A stretch of DNA of 64,000 bases from Lutispora saccharofermentans. GTDB lineage: Bacteria > Bacillota > Clostridia > Lutisporales > Lutisporaceae. This document shows positions 9,785 through 17,986 of this stretch, piece after piece. Numbering within the stretch: the first letter of the stretch is position 1; each line of letters opens with the position of its first letter. The translations under genes and the position numbers were made by a program. The DNA is taken from the NCBI RefSeq assembly GCF_024363565.1, contig NZ_JAJEKE010000005.1:146556-210555 (forward strand). Direction: 5' to 3'. The notes under the pieces were generated by a model, which was not told the DNA's origin, ran no database searches, and saw only the letters and a list, made by a program, of their open reading frames with translations.

Positions 9785-12055
9785 TCATATTGTGGTACCC
9801 AGGGCGTAGCCCGCCTTTACGGCTTCCAGTACCCTGCCGCCGGTAAAGGAGTCGCCTATGTTGTATATCTCGGGAGCGGTATGCTCTTTAATGCATTCGT
9901 AGTAAAGCCTATCATCGGGTATGGCACCGGTGCATATCAGTACCAGGTCCGCTTCCAGCTTCATGGGCCGCTCCGCCTCCTCCAGCCCCTTCACGAAAGG
10001 GTTTGCTATATTGTCCGCGAGGGCAGGGGTCCATGTTATGTACGGGTCAGGCACGGTGTCCGATGTGTTCCTCATGATCTCCACTAAGCCTTCGTCTATG
10101 CCGATGAGCCTGGCGCAGTTTATCAGCTCTACTCCCGCAGCCTCCAGGTGATGTATCATGAAGAATCTGTTGGAGGTGCAGGTCTTTTTCATAAAGTAAG
10201 GGGTCATCTCCACAACCTTTACCTTCTTGCCCATTTCATAAGCCAGCATATAAGCAGCTTCGCAGCCTACATCGGAGCCGCCTATGACCACCACCTTCTC
10301 TGCCTTATTAGCCGTCTCAGGATTTTTGAGAAAATCTGCTCCCGTTATGACATAGGGGAGATTTATCCCCGGCAGCGGTGGCTTTGAAGGCTTTGTTCCG
10401 GTGCAGGTCACTATGGCATCGAAGCTGCCGGCCTTGAGCATATCCCGGTTTACATCAGTACCGAAAAGGGTCTTCAGTTTATAATCCCTTGAGATCCGCC
10501 TTATTTCATTATTAATATACTCCATATAGTTTGCTATTTCAAACTTAATTTTGGGACGTGAACCCGGAATGAGCATGCCTCCTGCTTTGTCATTCTTATC
10601 GTAGAGCACTACCTCATGCCCTCTCCTGGCGGCAGTACAGGCCAATACAGCTCCTGCCGGCCCTGCCCCCACCACCGCTATCTTTTTTTTCCTCTCCGCA
10701 GGCTTCATATCATCTTGATAAACATCTTCAAAACCGGTCCTGGGATTTACCGCACAATGGGGATGCCCTCCGACGGCAAACTGCCCCAGGCAGCCCTCAT
10801 GGTCTCCTATACATGGTATTATTTCCTTCACTCTGCCCGAATAAACCTTCTGAGGCCAGTAAGGGTCCGCGAGTAGAGGACGGCCCAGCATTATCATGTC
10901 GCATTTTCCCTCTCTCAATGCCCTCTCTGCCAGATCAGGATAGCCCAGCTTCCCCACAGCCATTACCGGTATGGGAAAGCCTGCATTGGATACTATCCCC
11001 CTTTTATCAAAATGCTCCTTTACCAGATTGGCTATCTCCATATATACCCCGGGAGGCATTCCGTTAGGCGGATGGGGGAGCCACCAGCTATCATAGCCGC
11101 CCAGGTCTGCATCAAAGACATCCACCCCTGCCTTTACAAGGTTCTCCATATAGTCCAGCGTCATATCTGCGGTACGGCCGTTTCTGAACTTCTTCAGTAT
11201 CTTATCCTCATCCATCTTTTCCCCGTAGGTCTCTCTGAGGGCCAGAGAAAGGTCTATCCTGTAATGTATGGGGTAATAGGCTCCGCATCTCCTCCTTATT
11301 TCTCTTACCATATCCAGTCCGAAGCTTTGCCAGTCCTTATACCTTCCCATTTTTCTCCTGTTGTAGGCAGGGTCTGTCATCTGCTCTATAAGATAGCCGG
11401 AGTGGCCATGAAGATATACGCCGTCTATCCCCAGCTCCCTCGCATTGACTGCGATCTCCCCCGTATTCCTTATTATCCTCCTGCACTCCCTGTCGGTGAG
11501 GGGCCTGCATAGTATCTGGGGTATATACCAGTTGTTGTTCCAGGAGGATGATATGGGAAGCCTGTATTTCTTCGTCAGGCATTCCGGATTGCCTACCCTT
11601 CCCATACCCGGTGCAAGCTGTATGAAGAACCTGGCTCCATATGCATGGCAGCCCTCAGCTATGGCCCTCCAACCGGAATAGGCAGTCCTGTGGCTGTCTA
11701 TCCTCGGAAAGATCCCTGTAGAGTCCAGATCCCCATAGGATGGGTCCGCCTTCCATGATACGGGAGTCATGCCGCTGGTTATGAGCCCTGCTCCGCCCTT
11801 TGCCCTCTCTATGAAATACTTTATCATCTTTTGGCCGGGCTTTCCCGTCTCGTCTGCCATGGATACATTGCCCATGGGAGCCATCACTATGCGGTTTTTT
11901 ATCTTCAGCTTATTTATCTGTATGGGCTCAAAAAGCTTCTCATAGGGATAGAGCTCATCTGTCATCCTTCCCTGTTTCAGCCTTTCTTCGTCTGAAAACC
12001 AGTCTCCCAGGCCGTCAATTATTTCTTTTACCTTGTGATTTTGTCTCTCTTCCAT
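9785..12055 (-). CDS. FadH/BaiCD-like NADH:flavin oxidoreductase (old yellow enzyme plus FAD/NAD domains)
   Basis: A 756-aa multidomain flavoenzyme. Residues about 35-395 form the FMN TIM barrel (IVMAPMGN, HGHSGYLIEQ, IMLGRPLLADP), then an Fe-S cysteine region, then FAD/NAD(P) Rossmann folds with VVGAGPAGAVLA (about 465) and VVVIGGSDVG (about 595). Relatives reduce enoyl-CoAs or 3-oxo-delta-4 steroid rings. Odd: the 4Fe-4S motif C-x2-C-x3-C-x11-C has Asp at the second position (C415, D418, C422, C434). The N-terminus carries about 30 extra residues. It is 13 bases upstream of the TetR gene and 7 bases downstream of the VOC gene in one operon. Substrate unknown. Confidence 0.88.
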   Translation of the reverse strand: MEERQNHKVKEIIDGLGDWFSDEERLKQGRMTDELYPYEKLFEPIQINKLKIKNRIVMAPMGNVSMADETGKPGQKMIKYFIERAKGGAGLITSGMTPVSWKADPSYGDLDSTGIFPRIDSHRTAYSGWRAIAEGCHAYGARFFIQLAPGMGRVGNPECLTKKYRLPISSSWNNNWYIPQILCRPLTDRECRRIIRNTGEIAVNARELGIDGVYLHGHSGYLIEQMTDPAYNRRKMGRYKDWQSFGLDMVREIRRRCGAYYPIHYRIDLSLALRETYGEKMDEDKILKKFRNGRTADMTLDYMENLVKAGVDVFDADLGGYDSWWLPHPPNGMPPGVYMEIANLVKEHFDKRGIVSNAGFPIPVMAVGKLGYPDLAERALREGKCDMIMLGRPLLADPYWPQKVYSGRVKEIIPCIGDHEGCLGQFAVGGHPHCAVNPRTGFEDVYQDDMKPAERKKKIAVVGAGPAGAVLACTAARRGHEVVLYDKNDKAGGMLIPGSRPKIKFEIANYMEYINNEIRRISRDYKLKTLFGTDVNRDMLKAGSFDAIVTCTGTKPSKPPLPGINLPYVITGADFLKNPETANKAEKVVVIGGSDVGCEAAYMLAYEMGKKVKVVEMTPYFMKKTCTSNRFFMIHHLEAAGVELINCARLIGIDEGLVEIMRNTSDTVPDPYITWTPALADNIANPFVKGLEEAERPMKLEADLVLICTGAIPDDRLYYECIKEHTAPEIYNIGDSFTGGRVLEAVKAGYALGTTI

Positions 12056-12062
12056 ACCAACA

Positions 12063-12578
12063 CTACTCCGTATAATATTTTTTAAATTTTCCCCCGGCCA
12101 TAATCTTGCCTATCAAGCTTCCCAGTATCCTTATGGCCGGATAATTGAACTTCAGGTCTATGAGCTCTATAAGGTTGCCGTCCGGGTCCTTCATAAACAC
12201 CCACTTGTTGCCGTCAGTATCCTGAGGCGGAGAGAAGAAATATACTCCCTTATCCTTTAGATGCTCATACCATTTGGGCACATTCTTCACATCCAATGTT
12301 ATATGGGTAGGCCCCGGTTTGTTCCACCGCATCTTTTCCACCGGAAGCAAAGGAGTGAATTCGAATATTTCAATGACTCCGCCCTTGGGGAATCTTAAGA
12401 AGCCCAGTCTCACCGATGCATCCTCTACCCCGTAAAGCTCCCGCAGCTCCTTGACCTGCTCCCTGGGGAGGGTTTGCTCCGATATGAGCCAGCAGCCAAA
12501 GCTCTCATGATACCATTTCACTGCTTTTTCAAAGCTTGATACTGTAAGCCCTGCATGGCTTAAAGAACGCACTTTCAT
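12063..12578 (-). CDS. VOC/glyoxalase-fold metalloprotein
   Basis: A 171-aa protein with two beta-alpha-beta-beta-beta halves of the vicinal oxygen chelate fold. Candidate metal ligands are H8 (SHAGLTV), the Glu in GGVIEIFEF, H93-region GPTHITLDV and the Glu in NLIELIDL. The family includes glyoxalases, dioxygenases and epimerases such as methylmalonyl-CoA epimerase, so the reaction cannot be assigned. RBS AAGGAG is 8 bases before ATG. It precedes the flavin oxidoreductase by 7 bases and probably acts in the same pathway. Confidence 0.85.
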   Translation of the reverse strand: MKVRSLSHAGLTVSSFEKAVKWYHESFGCWLISEQTLPREQVKELRELYGVEDASVRLGFLRFPKGGVIEIFEFTPLLPVEKMRWNKPGPTHITLDVKNVPKWYEHLKDKGVYFFSPPQDTDGNKWVFMKDPDGNLIELIDLKFNYPAIRILGSLIGKIMAGGKFKKYYTE

Positions 12579-12599
12579 GAAAACAACTCCTTGTTTTAT

Positions 12600-12715
12600 A
12601 GTCTCTAGTCGCTAGTCGCCGGTCACTGGTCTCCAGTCTTAGGGTATTCCTTTCGGGATATGACACTAGCCACTGGCCTCTAGCCTCTAGCATTTGGGTA
12701 TTCCTTTCGGGTCTT
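12600..12715. repeat. Short tandem repeat unit with GGGTATTCCTTTCGGG twice
   Basis: The 16-mer GGGTATTCCTTTCGGG occurs at about 12639 and 12696, each next to a run of CTAGTCGC / CTAGCC-like words, giving two imperfect units of about 57-60 bases. The apparent reading frame through it is low-complexity and not considered a gene. It fills part of a 368-base gap inside an otherwise tightly packed operon. Confidence 0.6.
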
Positions 12716-12835
12716 TTTTTGAAACCACTAAAAATCGCGAAAAGGTTATATACCAATCACTTAGTACTTAAGGTTCTTCACTGCATTGAGAATTAACATG
12801 TGTTACCCACACCACAATAAACGAAAACATATCTG

Positions 12836-12903
12836 GTCATTCTGAGAGCACAGCTCGAAGAATCTCAAATTAGATCCTTCGGGCACAGCCCTCAGGATGA
12901 CAA
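12836..12903. repeat. Palindromic intergenic repeat (GTCATTCTGAG ... CTCAGGATGAC)
   Basis: Outer arms GTCATTCTGAG and CTCAGGATGAC enclose GAAGAATCTCA and GATCCTTCGGG. Repeats of this shape are dispersed between genes in many Clostridia genomes. Like the neighbouring repeat, it sits within the gap 12579-12946 of the operon and may be a non-autonomous insertion. Confidence 0.6.
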
Positions 12904-12946
12904 GGAAGCCGGTCTTTCAGTGGTTCCCGTTCCCTATTTACAGCTC

Positions 12947-13732
12947 TTATTTAGCATAGTCGCCTACCATGGTCATGAATTCGCCTATCTGGGCGCCGAA
13001 TTCGGGGGCGCCCTCCATTATGAGCCGGCCCTTTATAGTGGCTTCGATGAGGTTGTCTGTCTGAAGCAATATGCCCAAAGCGCTGTCTACAGAGTCAAAG
13101 CGCATGGTGAAAAAGGGCTTGGAGCGCGTGTATTGGCCTCTGGCAGATTTGGTATTGCCTGCTTTCACCCTTATATATGCACAGAGCTCCGGCTTGCCGC
13201 TGACTGCCCAGGCATATACCCTGTCCGGGCTCTTCTTGGCCCATTTGGAGATCTCGGGATGCCCTGCTTTGTTCAGCTGGCTTATGCCGGCAGACAGCAG
13301 GTAAAAATAGAGCTTAACGAGGAGCTCCTTGTCTTCATCCTTCTTAGGCGGCTCCTTGGCTCCCAGCATGGCTGCCATCTTGAGAAGGGCCTTAAAAGTG
13401 GATATTAGGAGTCCCAGGTTTCTCAGACCGATGATCCTGGGGAGTTTTTTGCTCTTGCCCTTGAAAAAGTCATTGAAGGCAGTGATGCTCTTAAACTCCA
13501 GCTCAATGTCCGGTGAGTCCGTTATTCCTTTTTTTACTGTCCATATCCCATCCTCTATTATGAAGTGAGTTCCGACCTTTCCTCCGTCTGTTTTGGCACT
13601 TATTTGTATCTTGGCATTCTTGCCTTGAAAGCCTTTGCCCAGGCTTTCATCATTCTCAACGATAACCTTTACAAGAGGGAGCACGGCATTTAAAAAAATC
13701 CTGCTTGAATATATATCATCAAACGCAGTCAT
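12947..13732 (-). CDS. SCP2-like sterol/lipid-carrier-fold protein (copy 1)
   Basis: A 261-aa soluble protein. The middle and C-terminal parts show the SCP2-type pattern of a beta sheet with acidic turns (WTVKKGITDSPDIELEF, FFTMRFDSVDSALGILL, and DNLIEATIKGRLIMEG), seemingly twice, as if two SCP2 half-domains are joined. It is a diverged paralogue of the protein at 16889-17650 in the same operon. SCP2 domains bind sterols, acyl chains or other hydrophobic molecules. Its ATG starts 3 bases after the transketolase stop. Carrier or structural role is inferred; no catalytic residues are evident. Confidence 0.7.
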   Translation of the reverse strand: MTAFDDIYSSRIFLNAVLPLVKVIVENDESLGKGFQGKNAKIQISAKTDGGKVGTHFIIEDGIWTVKKGITDSPDIELEFKSITAFNDFFKGKSKKLPRIIGLRNLGLLISTFKALLKMAAMLGAKEPPKKDEDKELLVKLYFYLLSAGISQLNKAGHPEISKWAKKSPDRVYAWAVSGKPELCAYIRVKAGNTKSARGQYTRSKPFFTMRFDSVDSALGILLQTDNLIEATIKGRLIMEGAPEFGAQIGEFMTMVGDYAK

Positions 13733-13735
13733 AAG

Positions 13736-14743
13736 CTACACCTCATCATCCCAGTTTTCGTCTTCCTCGAAGTCCTTGCCCATGAGCTCCCTCACATTCT
13801 CCAGTATTCCGTTGGTATCGATTTTGTAATGAGCCATGAGGTCCTCATGGAGCCCTATTATTGAGAAGGTGTCGGGAATGCCCAGCATCTTGAATGCGCA
13901 GGTCATGCCGCTGCCGGCCACCACCTCTGCCACGGCACTGCCGAGTCCCCCTATGACATTATGGTCTTCTACGGTTATTATCCTTCTGGTCTCACGGATC
14001 GCCTTCAGTATGGCTTCGCTGTCTATGGGCTTTATGGTATGCATATTTATGACCCTTGCCTTGATCCCATCTGTGCTATTGAGTATCTTTGCAGCTTCCA
14101 CCGCCTGATATACGCAGGAGCCGCAAGCTATTATGGTCAGATCCGTTCCTTCTGCAAGCTCTACTGCCTTGCCTATTTTATAGCCGTACTCAGTGTTTTC
14201 ATAGAGCTTTTGGTCGAAGCCCCTGTTTATCCTTATGTATACCGGACCCGGGGTCTCATAGGCTGCCTGCACGGCATTTGCAGTTTCTATGCCGTCTGCC
14301 GGCACTATCACCTTACAGTTGGCCATGGCGCGCATTATGGACAGATCCTCGGTGCAGTGATGGGTAGAGCCGGCTTGACCAAAGGAAAGCCCTGCATGTG
14401 TAGCTATCATCTTTACATTCAGGTTCTGATAGCATATATCCGTATGGACCTGATCAAGCCCGCGCATGGAGGTAAATATGGCGAAGGTGGAAACGAAGGG
14501 CACCAGCCCTGCCTTTGCCATTCCCGCAGCCATGCCGAACATGTTTTGCTCGGCTATGCCCGCATTGAAAAAGCGGTGGGGAAATTTGCTGCCGAACAGC
14601 CCGATCTTTGTGGATTTCGCCAGGTCCGCAGACAGTCCTACTATCTCAGGATGGATTTCTCCCATATCGCATAATACCTTTCCGTATAGCTCAGCCGTAG
14701 AAAGATTAGCAGTATCCAGCATTGTATATGTCAATCCCGCCAT
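13736..14743 (-). CDS. Transketolase-type enzyme, C-terminal subunit
   Basis: A 335-aa protein matching the pyrimidine-binding and C-terminal domains of a split thiamine-diphosphate transketolase: the conserved Glu is in RFFNAGIAEQNMFGMAAGMA, followed by STFAIFTSMRGLDQVH, THAGLSFGQAGSTHH and, late, ITVEDHNVIGGLGSAVAE. It starts 3 bases after the N-terminal-subunit stop, so both halves are made together. Split transketolases serve pentose metabolism, but also the DesAB steroid-17,20-desmolase of Clostridium scindens. In this operon with SCP2-like and BaiCD-like proteins a specialised two-carbon transfer or cleavage is plausible but unproven. Confidence 0.9.
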   Translation of the reverse strand: MAGLTYTMLDTANLSTAELYGKVLCDMGEIHPEIVGLSADLAKSTKIGLFGSKFPHRFFNAGIAEQNMFGMAAGMAKAGLVPFVSTFAIFTSMRGLDQVHTDICYQNLNVKMIATHAGLSFGQAGSTHHCTEDLSIMRAMANCKVIVPADGIETANAVQAAYETPGPVYIRINRGFDQKLYENTEYGYKIGKAVELAEGTDLTIIACGSCVYQAVEAAKILNSTDGIKARVINMHTIKPIDSEAILKAIRETRRIITVEDHNVIGGLGSAVAEVVAGSGMTCAFKMLGIPDTFSIIGLHEDLMAHYKIDTNGILENVRELMGKDFEEDENWDDEV

Positions 14744-14746
14744 ATT

Positions 14747-15601
14747 TTACACCCCTTTCATCCTTTTTTCATAGTATCTTGCAAGGCTTTCCTTGCTCTG
14801 CTTTATTTTCTCCGAGTCCAGCCCTCCATAGTGCCAGCGGTAGTCATTTTCCATGAAATCTACTCCGCAGCCCTTTACGGTGTTGGCTATTATCACAACG
14901 GGAGCCTTCTTCTCTCCCAAGGCATACTCTATGGCCCGGGAAAGCTCCGGGAAGCTGTGGCCGTTTACCTCCTTCACTATGAATCCGAAGGCCTCCCATT
15001 TCTTTGCGAAGGGCTCCAGCTTCATGACTTCTTCTGTAGGGCCGTCTATCATGCAGCGGTTCCTGTCAACTATTGTTATCATATTGGTCACATTGTAGTG
15101 GGCAGCGGCCATGGCAGCTTCCCACACGGAGCCTTCGTCGCATTCGCCGTCTCCCAGCAGGCAGAAGGTTATATAGGATTTGTCCAGCAATCTTGCCGCC
15201 AATGCAGTGCCTATTGCTATAGGCAGCCCGTGGCCCAAAGAGCCTGTTGATGCATCCACGCCGGGGACCTTTCTGGAGTCCAGATGCATGCCCAGGCTGG
15301 AGCCCGTGTGGTTGTATTCCTTCAGCAGCTCCTTGTCAAAATATCCTTTATCCGCCAATACCGGCGCATAGCCCACGCCTATATGCCCTTTGCTGAGGAT
15401 CAATCTATCCCTATCCTCCCATTCCGGCTTTTTCGGATCAATATTCATATATTTATAATACAGTATGGTCAGTATGTCCATAGAGCTCAGGCTGCCGCCT
15501 ATATGGCCGCTTCCCGCCCATACCACAGTATCGACGCACAGATTTCGGAGTTCGTTGGCTTTTTCCTCCAGAGCCCTTAGCTGTTGTTGGTTTAATGGCA
15601 T
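14747..15601 (-). CDS. Transketolase-type enzyme, N-terminal subunit
   Basis: A 284-aa protein equal to the thiamine-diphosphate-binding N-terminal half of transketolase. Seen: SGHIGGSLSSMDILTILY, SKGHIGVGYAPVLA, GSLGHGLPIAIG and the ThDP/Mg2+ motif from GDGECDEGSVWEAA to the Asn in IVDRNRCMIDG. Catalytic His residues are present in HIGGS, KGHIG and GSLGHG. Works with the C-terminal subunit encoded next. It follows the aminotransferase gene by 12 bases. The ordinary housekeeping role cannot be excluded. Confidence 0.9.
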   Translation of the reverse strand: MPLNQQQLRALEEKANELRNLCVDTVVWAGSGHIGGSLSSMDILTILYYKYMNIDPKKPEWEDRDRLILSKGHIGVGYAPVLADKGYFDKELLKEYNHTGSSLGMHLDSRKVPGVDASTGSLGHGLPIAIGTALAARLLDKSYITFCLLGDGECDEGSVWEAAMAAAHYNVTNMITIVDRNRCMIDGPTEEVMKLEPFAKKWEAFGFIVKEVNGHSFPELSRAIEYALGEKKAPVVIIANTVKGCGVDFMENDYRWHYGGLDSEKIKQSKESLARYYEKRMKGV

Positions 15602-15613
15602 ATTATCCTCCCC

Positions 15614-16870
15614 CTATCCTAATTCAGGATGTCTCTTTTTCACTGCCTTGAAGGCATCATCTGCGATTCCGTGGGTATATTTTATGTCCTCCTCCGTCAT
15701 GGCACAATTGATGAAAAGGTTATGATGATTGGCGAAGAAGGCTCCTCTTCTCACGCACTCAGCTACCCATTCCTGATGCAGCATTAAAGAATCATCATTG
15801 GCTATCCTCATATACCAAAGCGACGGAGCACCGCTGATGACCAGGTCAAAGCCATGGCTTTTGCCTATATCCCTGAGGCCGTCGGTCAGCTTCTTCCCCA
15901 GATTGAGCATGTACTCAGGCCCGTTGATCTTTTTCAGCTTGGTCAGGCATGCTATGGCTGCTGCGAAGGGTACTGCCGACAGCCAGTAGCTGCCTGTGTA
16001 CATGACCGAGGATGCTGCATCCTTCAATGCATCTATTCCGCACAGGGCTGAAACGTTCCAGCCGTTGGCCAGTGCTTTGCAAAAGCACATCAAATCCGCC
16101 TTAAATCCGAAATAGTGATCCGAGCCCGCCATATCCAGACGGAAGCCGCAGCGCACATCATCTATGGCAAGGACTATGCCCTTATCTGTGCAGAGCTTTC
16201 TTACCTTTTGCCAATAATCCTTCTCCGGCATGGCATTGTCCGTAAAAATAGGATGGTGGTAAGGTGTAGCTATGAAGCAGGCGATCTGGCCCGGGTTTTC
16301 GGCTACTGCTCTTTCTATCTGCTCAAATTTGTTCCATTCCACATATATGTTGTTGGATACATCTTCATCTATGATACCCGGGTAGCCCAGCTTTTGGGTC
16401 CAGGGGGCAACGCCGTGATAGCCGCCCTTTACCATTATTGTCTTTTTCCTGCCTGTGGCTGCCTTGGCTATCATGACTGCAAAGCTGGTGACATCTCCTC
16501 CATTTTTGGCAAAGAAGGCCCAGTCCGCCATCGCTACAGTGTCCACCATGAGCTCTGCCAGATCGATCATCTTGGTTGAGGGTGCTGTCACACAGTTGCC
16601 TTCCTTCATTTGCTTTTCTACCGCTGCATCCACTTCCTCGTCATTATAGCCCAGCACATTGGGGCCGTATGCGCACATATAGTCTATAAACCGGTTGCCG
16701 TCCACATCCCAGAAGTATGCTCCCTTGGCCCTTTCGGAAAAGAAAGGATATGCATTGGCAGGTATATAGCAGCCCGATGCAGGGCCCAGATGCCCGTATA
16801 TTCCCCCGGGTATTACTTTTACGGCTCTTTTGAAATATTCATCCCTTTTGTTATAGCTGTAGGTTTCCAT
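15614..16870 (-). CDS. Class III (glutamate-1-semialdehyde-aminomutase-like) PLP aminotransferase
   Basis: A 418-aa fold type I PLP enzyme. The Schiff-base lysine is K265 in MCFCKALANGW, the PLP-ring aspartate is D237/D238 in AIDDVRCGFR, and the N-terminal WDVDGNRFIDYMCAYGPN is family-typical. It differs from true HemL, and no tetrapyrrole genes are nearby, so it more likely transfers an amino group to or from a ketone or aldehyde made by the neighbouring transketolase pair. RBS GGAGGG before ATG. It lies 18 bases after the first operon gene. Confidence 0.87.
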   Translation of the reverse strand: METYSYNKRDEYFKRAVKVIPGGIYGHLGPASGCYIPANAYPFFSERAKGAYFWDVDGNRFIDYMCAYGPNVLGYNDEEVDAAVEKQMKEGNCVTAPSTKMIDLAELMVDTVAMADWAFFAKNGGDVTSFAVMIAKAATGRKKTIMVKGGYHGVAPWTQKLGYPGIIDEDVSNNIYVEWNKFEQIERAVAENPGQIACFIATPYHHPIFTDNAMPEKDYWQKVRKLCTDKGIVLAIDDVRCGFRLDMAGSDHYFGFKADLMCFCKALANGWNVSALCGIDALKDAASSVMYTGSYWLSAVPFAAAIACLTKLKKINGPEYMLNLGKKLTDGLRDIGKSHGFDLVISGAPSLWYMRIANDDSLMLHQEWVAECVRRGAFFANHHNLFINCAMTEEDIKYTHGIADDAFKAVKKRHPELG

Positions 16871-16888
16871 AATACACTTCCCTCCTTT

Positions 16889-17650
16889 TTATTCAGACAA
16901 ATAAGCCGGTACTTGAGCCAGGAGCTTGTTCATGTTGTCAATCATGGGTATATAGCCTTTTATCTCCAGCCTGCCGTCTCCTATGCAGGTATAGCTGTCC
17001 AGCTTGCCGTTTAGGACTCCATTGGCCGTATCCAGGGAGTCAAAGGCCATGATCGCTCTGGGCTTTTCGGCTGCTCCTTTTATGACCTCAAGCCTGCCGC
17101 CTCTTACATTGATGCTTATGGAAGGGCCGCCGTTCAATACGGACACAGCTATTATGCCGTCAGGTATCCTGTGGGCATTCAGCTTGCCTATCCTGTCATT
17201 GTTGCCTATTTCAGCAAGGGCAAAAAAAGCGGTATAGGCAGTGAGTATGGTATTGATGCTTGCATAATTCCGGTTCTTTAGGAGTGATTCTGTGGGTTTC
17301 AAATAGTAGGCAAGTTTGTCTGTGAGCTTGGTGAATTCATTTTTTAGAAAGCTGATCTTTGTGATTCCTTTTACCGGGATGGGGTTCGCTTTCCCTTCCA
17401 TCATCTGATTGAAATGCTGGGGAGATTTGAAATACAGCTTGATATCATGGGGTCCTGCTCCTTTTGACATGGTGCACTTTCCGTTTTTGAAGGAAAGCAG
17501 TGCTTCCGGCACATCCTTTGCAGAGAACAAAATGGAGATGTCCTTGGCTGAGATGAGTGACTTCGCTTCCTGATCCAGCTGGCATAAATCCTCAAGGTTT
17601 CTTAACACAGAATGGAGGTTTATGCACGCCTTGGTCAATTCGTCAGGCAT
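16889..17650 (-). CDS. SCP2-like protein (copy 2), first gene of the operon
   Basis: A 253-aa protein with the same overall layout as the one at 12947-13732: two SCP2-like segments around GPHDIKLYFKSPQHFNQMM and PRAIMAFDSLDTANGVLNG, the latter ending in YTCIGDGRLEIKGYIPMIDNM. RBS AAAGGGGG before ATG. As first gene it lies about 190 bases from the promoter with the TetR-type palindrome. Two diverged SCP2-like proteins in one operon suggest carriage or presentation of a hydrophobic substrate, perhaps as a heterodimer. Function is inferred. Confidence 0.68.
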   Translation of the reverse strand: MPDELTKACINLHSVLRNLEDLCQLDQEAKSLISAKDISILFSAKDVPEALLSFKNGKCTMSKGAGPHDIKLYFKSPQHFNQMMEGKANPIPVKGITKISFLKNEFTKLTDKLAYYLKPTESLLKNRNYASINTILTAYTAFFALAEIGNNDRIGKLNAHRIPDGIIAVSVLNGGPSISINVRGGRLEVIKGAAEKPRAIMAFDSLDTANGVLNGKLDSYTCIGDGRLEIKGYIPMIDNMNKLLAQVPAYLSE

Positions 17651-17710
17651 ATGATTTCCCCCTTTAATTTATTTTGTTGTGGTAGCTGATAACGAGTATA
17701 AAGCTTCAAG

Positions 17711-17733
17711 GCTAAGACTTTGTAAGCTTGCAT
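17711..17733. repeat. 23-base word shared with the stem-loop element at 34.75 kb
   Basis: The 23 bases here are identical to 34752-34774 (word starting GCTAAGACTTTG). This may be the remaining arm of a decayed stem-loop element lying in the leader of the operon. The gap 17651-17986 otherwise holds the operon promoter and a terminator. Confidence 0.5.
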
Positions 17734-17838
17734 TTGCTGTGAGTCTTTTTTGAACATAGCTTTTCAAGAATGGCTTTTTGTGTTTTGCTTCGATATGTCT
17801 TTCATTATTTGCACGATAGAAGGCTTGTATTTTATTTC

Positions 17839-17895
17839 ATAGAATGAGTGCTCGCTCTATATCTAAACAATACTACTAATTTATATTATTGTCAA
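17839..17895 (-). promoter_or_regulatory. Operon promoter with TetR-type palindromic operator
   Basis: Minus strand: TTGACA (17895-17890), 17-base spacer, TATTGT (17872-17867), then 6 bases further a 22-base palindrome at 17860-17839 of the form ATAGA..GAG..CTC..TCTAT (16 of 22 positions symmetric). A dyad of this size placed just after the -10 box is the usual arrangement for a TetR repressor, here most simply the TetR encoded last in the operon (9109-9771). Confidence 0.65.
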
Positions 17896-17915
17896 ACTAT
17901 TTTGATAACTCTAAA

Positions 17916-17944
17916 AATAAAAAAACTTCCCTAGAGAAGTTTGC
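17916..17944 (-). terminator. Terminator of the AlbA_2 regulator gene
   Basis: On the minus strand AACTTC-TCTAGG-GAAGTT is followed directly by TTTTT, about 45 bases after the stop at 17987. It also separates that transcript from the following operon promoter. Confidence 0.75.
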
Positions 17945-17986
17945 TCTAAAGAAGTTTTCGAATGAGATTTAGTCATCTCTCTGCTG

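Noticed and set aside
11012..11512. 166-codon plus-strand frame antisense to the flavin oxidoreductase
   Set aside because: Shadow of a well-supported enzyme; no initiation signal.
12529..12756. 75-codon minus-strand frame across the GGGTATTCCTTTCGGG repeat
   Set aside because: Low-complexity repeat translation (PERNTxxLE twice), overlaps the VOC start, no RBS.
13961..14674. 237-codon plus-strand frame antisense to the transketolase C-terminal subunit
   Set aside because: No RBS or family match; shadow of a conserved enzyme gene.
15614..16870. Considered calling the aminotransferase HemL (glutamate-1-semialdehyde aminomutase)
   Set aside because: Neighbours are not tetrapyrrole genes, and the segment KNGGDVTSFAVMIAKAATG departs from the HemL form; only the class is assigned.
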